The position numbers were made by a program, and so were the translations under genes. The notes below the pieces were generated by a model. It was not told where the DNA came from, made no database searches, and saw only the letters and a list, made by a program, of their open reading frames with translations. A stretch of 64,000 bases of DNA from DASRDR01 sp963812945 [NCBI: uncultured Candidatus Rokubacteria bacterium] (GTDB taxonomy: Bacteria > Methylomirabilota > Methylomirabilia > Rokubacteriales), in the NCBI GenBank assembly GCA_963812945.1, contig CAWEXD010000010.1, positions 372,001 through 436,000 of the forward strand. Reading direction: 5' to 3'. Within the stretch, counting starts at the first letter, position 1. Every line of letters begins with the position of its first letter. Shown piece by piece: positions 61,011 to 64,000 of the stretch.

Positions 61011-62942
61011 TCAGCCCCCCGTCGAGATGGGCGCGCCCCCGCGCGGCGAGCGCGGGCTCACCGTCGCTCCCTGACGTCCGGCCGGGTGGCCGAACAGCGT
61101 GTCCCAGAGCTGCACGCCCAGCACCATCCACAGGACGCGGGCGTGGAGGCTCCTCCCCGTCCGGACGTCCGTGACCAGGCCCTGGACGGCCGCGGGCTCG
61201 AAGTAGCCGGTGGCCCTGAGGCGCGCCGGCGACAGGAGCTCCTCCGCGAACGCCGGGAGCGCACCGCGAAGCCACGCCTCGAGCGGCGCCATCAGCGGAC
61301 GCTTCCGCCGCCACAGGATGTCGCGCGGCAGCGCGTCTTCCAGCGCGCGCCGCAGGACGTATTTCTCGCGCAAGCCGCGCAGCCTCAGCGAGACGGGAAT
61401 CCGGGCGCACAGCTCGACCAGTTCGTGGTCCAGGAACGGAGCCCGCGCTTCGAGACCGCACGCCATGCTCGCGGCGTCCAGCGTGTGGTTGATGTAGGCG
61501 GGCAGGCGCAGACTCAGCTCGAGCTGCTGCAGCTGGAGGAACGGGTCTTGCCCGGAAGGTCCCGCGGGTTCCTGGTCGCCATCGACTCCATCGGCGCCGA
61601 GCTCGTGCCGGACGTCGGCCGAGAAAACCGCCGCTCGCCGCTCGCCGCCCAGGGGGCCAACGAGCCGCGCGTAACGGGCGGGCCCCATCGACCGCGGCCC
61701 GAGCAGGAGCCGGCGGGCAAACGCTCGCCGGGCCGGGCCCAGCGGCGCGAGCACCGCGCGCTGGAGGGGAGCCGGCAGCGCCGCGATCGGACGGAAGAGC
61801 CGGTCGATGAGGAACCAGAGATAGCCGCCGAGCGCCTCGTCCGCGCCCTCGCCGGTGAGGACCACCTTGACGTGCCGGGCCGCCGCCTCCGACAGCAGCA
61901 GCCGGAGGAGGCCGAGCACCCCCGCCGCCGGCGTCTCCGTGTGCCAGAGCGCCTCGGGATACCGCTCGAGAACACGGCGGTCGCAGGGGACGCGCTCGTT
62001 GGGGAGCTCGTATCCCGGGACGCGGTCGAGCGTGCGCTGGCCACGCGTCTCGTCGAACGCGGCATCGTCGAAAACAAGTGTGAAGGTGGGCAGCGGCCCG
62101 ACGAGCTTCCGGGCGAGGCTCACCACGGCGCTCGAATCGATCCCGCCGCTCAGCCAGGCGCCGACCGGCACGTCGGCGCGAAGGTGAAGACGCACGGTCT
62201 CCTCGAGCTTGTCCCGCAGGCGCTCGGCCCACCCACGGGCGCTGACGCGATCCTCGCCGACCGCGACGTCGCCGTACCGCCAGTATCGGCGCCGGGTGAC
62301 GTGCCCCCCCTCGTAGAGCAGCCACTCGCCCGCTCCCAGGCGGCGCACGGCGCGGAGCAGGGTCCGCGGATCCGGCACGAAGCCGAAAACGAAGAGGTCG
62401 TCGAGGGCCCGCACGTCCAGGTCCCTCGCCGTCCGGCCGGCGGCGAGGATGGCTTTGATCTCCGAGCCGAAGAAGAGCCCCTCGGTCGTCAGGGCATAGT
62501 GAAGCGGCTTGATGCCGAGGCGATCGCGCACCAGCCAGAGGCGGCGGCGCGCGCTGTCCCAGAGCGCGAAGGCGAACATCCCGCGCAGGCGCCCGACGCT
62601 CTCGAGCCCGAGCTCCTCGTACAGATGGACGATGACCTCGACGTCCGAGGTCGAGCGGAAGCGGTGCCCTCTGGCCGTCAGCTCGGCCCGGAGCTCCGCG
62701 TGGTTGTAGATCTCGCCGTTGCAGACCACCGCCACGGTCCCGTCCTCGTTCTCCATGGGCCGTGACCCGGTCACGAGGTCGATGACGGCGAGGCGCCGAA
62801 TGCCCAAGGCCACGCCCGGGCCGACGTGGCAGCCCTCCCCGTCGGGCCCGCGGTGGCGGAGCGTCGCGGCCATGGACTCGACGAGCGCGGCATCGCCCGG
62901 GCGACCCCCATCCGCCCAGGCCACCCCGGCGATGCCGCACAT
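61011..62942 (-). CDS. asnB: Asparagine synthase (glutamine-hydrolysing)
   Basis: 643 aa. The N-terminal Ntn glutaminase begins with the nucleophile Cys2 (MCGIAGVAWADGG) and includes LGIRRLAVIDLVTGSRPMEN, VCNGEIYNHAELRAEL and GMFAFALWDSARRRLWLVRD. The synthetase half has the PP-loop VGAWLSGGIDSSAVVSLAR and GEGADEALGGYLWF. Convergent with an adenylate-forming enzyme. AsnB relatives in surface-polymer or amide-forming clusters use other acceptors, so the true product may not be free asparagine. Confidence 0.92.
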   Translation of the reverse strand: MCGIAGVAWADGGRPGDAALVESMAATLRHRGPDGEGCHVGPGVALGIRRLAVIDLVTGSRPMENEDGTVAVVCNGEIYNHAELRAELTARGHRFRSTSDVEVIVHLYEELGLESVGRLRGMFAFALWDSARRRLWLVRDRLGIKPLHYALTTEGLFFGSEIKAILAAGRTARDLDVRALDDLFVFGFVPDPRTLLRAVRRLGAGEWLLYEGGHVTRRRYWRYGDVAVGEDRVSARGWAERLRDKLEETVRLHLRADVPVGAWLSGGIDSSAVVSLARKLVGPLPTFTLVFDDAAFDETRGQRTLDRVPGYELPNERVPCDRRVLERYPEALWHTETPAAGVLGLLRLLLSEAAARHVKVVLTGEGADEALGGYLWFLIDRLFRPIAALPAPLQRAVLAPLGPARRAFARRLLLGPRSMGPARYARLVGPLGGERRAAVFSADVRHELGADGVDGDQEPAGPSGQDPFLQLQQLELSLRLPAYINHTLDAASMACGLEARAPFLDHELVELCARIPVSLRLRGLREKYVLRRALEDALPRDILWRRKRPLMAPLEAWLRGALPAFAEELLSPARLRATGYFEPAAVQGLVTDVRTGRSLHARVLWMVLGVQLWDTLFGHPAGRQGATVSPRSPRGGAPISTGG

Positions 62943-63156
62943 GGCGCCCGCTCCCCTCCCACGACCCGCCGAGCCGTCAGCGGGTCTGCCGGTCCTCTTG
63001 CGTCCGCCTCGGGCCTTGGAGCCCGTGACCGAGAACCCGGGCGGCCCCTCCTCTACCAGTTCCGACGCCGGCGGCGCCCGGGGCCGACCGCGTTGCGGCG
63101 GGACCGCTGGAGTCGCTCGCTCTAGCACCAGACGACGCCTCGGGTAGGATAGAACC

Positions 63157-63819
63157 GTGGATTTCGTCCTCAGATATGCCGCTGAATTTTACATCCCGCC
63201 GATCCTCGATCTCATCGCCATCATTCTCTTCGCCATTACGGGTGCGCTGAGCGCCGCAAGGCGCGGCTACGATTGGATCGGCGCCGTGTCGATCGCGCTC
63301 GCCACCGGATGCGGCGGGGGGCTCATCCGCGATATCCTCCTGAACGTTCGCCCGGTGTTCCTCGAGCACGAGGCGTACATCTGGGCGGTCCTCGCCGCCG
63401 TGCTCCTGAGCGTCTACGTGTTCCCGCTCGTTTCGCGAATGCGTTGGATCTTTCTCGTGGCGGATTCGCTCGGACTTGCGATGTATGCGGTGATCGGCAC
63501 GCAGAAGTCGTTGAATGCCGGGCTGGGGATCTCCGCCGCCATCCTCATCGGCACCCTCAACGCGATCGGCGGCGCGCTGATCCGGGATATTCTCACCCGA
63601 GAGGAAGCGAGCCTGCTGAAGCCGGGGCAATGGAACGCGGGGATTGCGCTCGGCGGCAGTGTGCTCTTCTGTCTTCTGAGCCGTCTCTTGCGCGTGCCCC
63701 CCGCCGTCGCCGGGACCCTCGTCGTTCTGGTTGCCTTCACCGCGAGAATTCTCGCGCACCGCTACGATCTTCAGACCCGGGCGGTCAGGCCCGTGGGGTT
63801 CGATCCGCGTCGGTCCTAG
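63157..63819 (+). CDS. UPF0126/TRIC-type membrane channel
   Basis: 220 aa, two repeated three-helix halves as in the trimeric intracellular cation channel/UPF0126 family: LIAIILFAITGALSAARRGY with GCGGGLIRDILLN, repeated as SLGLAMYAVIGTQKSLNAGL with IGGALIRDILTREEASLLKP. GTG start at 63157 with TAGGAT ending 6 nt upstream (leaderless pattern). Base composition is lower in GC than its neighbours and codons ending in A or T are common. Likely potassium or cation transport; ion unknown. Confidence 0.88.
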   Translation: MDFVLRYAAEFYIPPILDLIAIILFAITGALSAARRGYDWIGAVSIALATGCGGGLIRDILLNVRPVFLEHEAYIWAVLAAVLLSVYVFPLVSRMRWIFLVADSLGLAMYAVIGTQKSLNAGLGISAAILIGTLNAIGGALIRDILTREEASLLKPGQWNAGIALGGSVLFCLLSRLLRVPPAVAGTLVVLVAFTARILAHRYDLQTRAVRPVGFDPRRS

Positions 63820-63907
63820 CAACCGCGGCCGGCCCGGTTCCGGTCCGGCCCACGCCGTCCTCGCTCGTTCGCCGGCTCGGGCCCTCGCCGGCCCAGGCGG
63901 GGCTCCT

Positions 63908-64000
63908 TCATCGGCCTCCGCCGCCGCCCCCGCCTCCCCCTCCGCCCGACGACCCTCCGCCACCTCTCCCACTCGACGAGCCGGGCGGGCTCGACGACGA
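63908..64000 (-). CDS. C-terminal Gly/Ser-rich tail of a gene running off the window
   Basis: The last 30 codons before a TGA at 63910 read as Ser and Pro followed by an uninterrupted Gly run (SSGRGGGGSSGGGGGGG...GGR). Such low-complexity ends are typical of TPM/YgcG-type and some secreted proteins. The rest is outside the window, so no product can be named. Confidence 0.45.
   Translation of the reverse strand, partial: SSSSPPGSSSGRGGGGSSGGGGGGGGGGGR

Noticed and set aside
63900-63970. CCGCCGCCCCCG-rich run as a tandem repeat or CRISPR-like element
   Set aside because: It is the Gly codon run of the minus-strand gene tail.

Overview
The window is 64 kb of very GC-rich, densely packed bacterial chromosome. 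I see no rRNA, CRISPR array, insertion sequence or prophage. Gene content fits a member of the Rokubacteria/Methylomirabilota group (NC10 relatives): many ABC transporters, Tat-exported binding proteins, RRM-type RNA-binding proteins, a DUF5924/DUF2914 protein and a DUF1554-type secreted protein. That placement is an inference from style and content, since no marker could be searched.

Layout. 1-6.8 kb: glnD (cut by the window edge), a divergent Tat-exported NMT1/SsuA-type binding protein, a Bax-inhibitor-1 membrane protein and a three-gene nitrate/sulfonate/taurine-type ABC transporter. 6.8-12.1 kb: two tandem GT39-type membrane glycosyltransferases that share an unusual soluble C-terminal half. 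12.1-16.9 kb: hisC, a coiled-coil membrane protein, then four tightly overlapping genes (two unknown, a P1-family peptidase, a DUF2007 protein). 16.9-19.5 kb: an exported MetX-like alpha/beta hydrolase and an M28 peptidase. 19.5-28 kb: one long minus-strand housekeeping run (DUF465 protein, moaC, a histone-deacetylase-like deacetylase, tmk, holB, ricT, metG, a DUF5924 protein, tatD, M28 peptidase).

28-36.7 kb is the most distinctive region, a combined molybdate and tungstate uptake locus. It holds tupC, modC, modB and tupB (tupB broken by one inserted base), a molbindin, an acetolactate-decarboxylase-like protein, modA, a ModE-like DNA-binding protein, tupA and an excisionase-HTH/binding-domain regulator. 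The regulator starts beside an AT-rich stretch with four ATCA-headed units spaced exactly 10 bp apart. Two gene remnants lie inside the locus: a hybrid histidine kinase and the C-terminus of a solute-binding protein. The run ends at a clear intrinsic terminator.

36.7-52 kb: a D-aminoacylase, a cyclophilin, typA, an outer-membrane barrel, then tRNA-Leu(UAG)-tig-clpP-clpX-rsmI-tatC-DEAD helicase on the minus strand, an OmpA/Pal lipoprotein, and a cluster of very small proteins with two RRM proteins, one of which appears to start at AUU. 52-59 kb: a sugar-acid type operon (enolase-superfamily dehydratase, Tat-exported binding protein, two permeases, a MalK-type ATPase, an RraA-family protein). 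59-64 kb: an adenylate-forming enzyme behind an operator-like palindrome, a convergent asparagine synthetase, a UPF0126/TRIC-type channel and the Gly/Ser-rich tail of a gene running off the end.

Recurrent themes: leaderless-looking promoters (a -10 element 6-11 nt before the start codon), a short palindrome repeated just after stop codons inside three transporter operons, and 4-bp ATGA/GTGA overlaps that mark operons.
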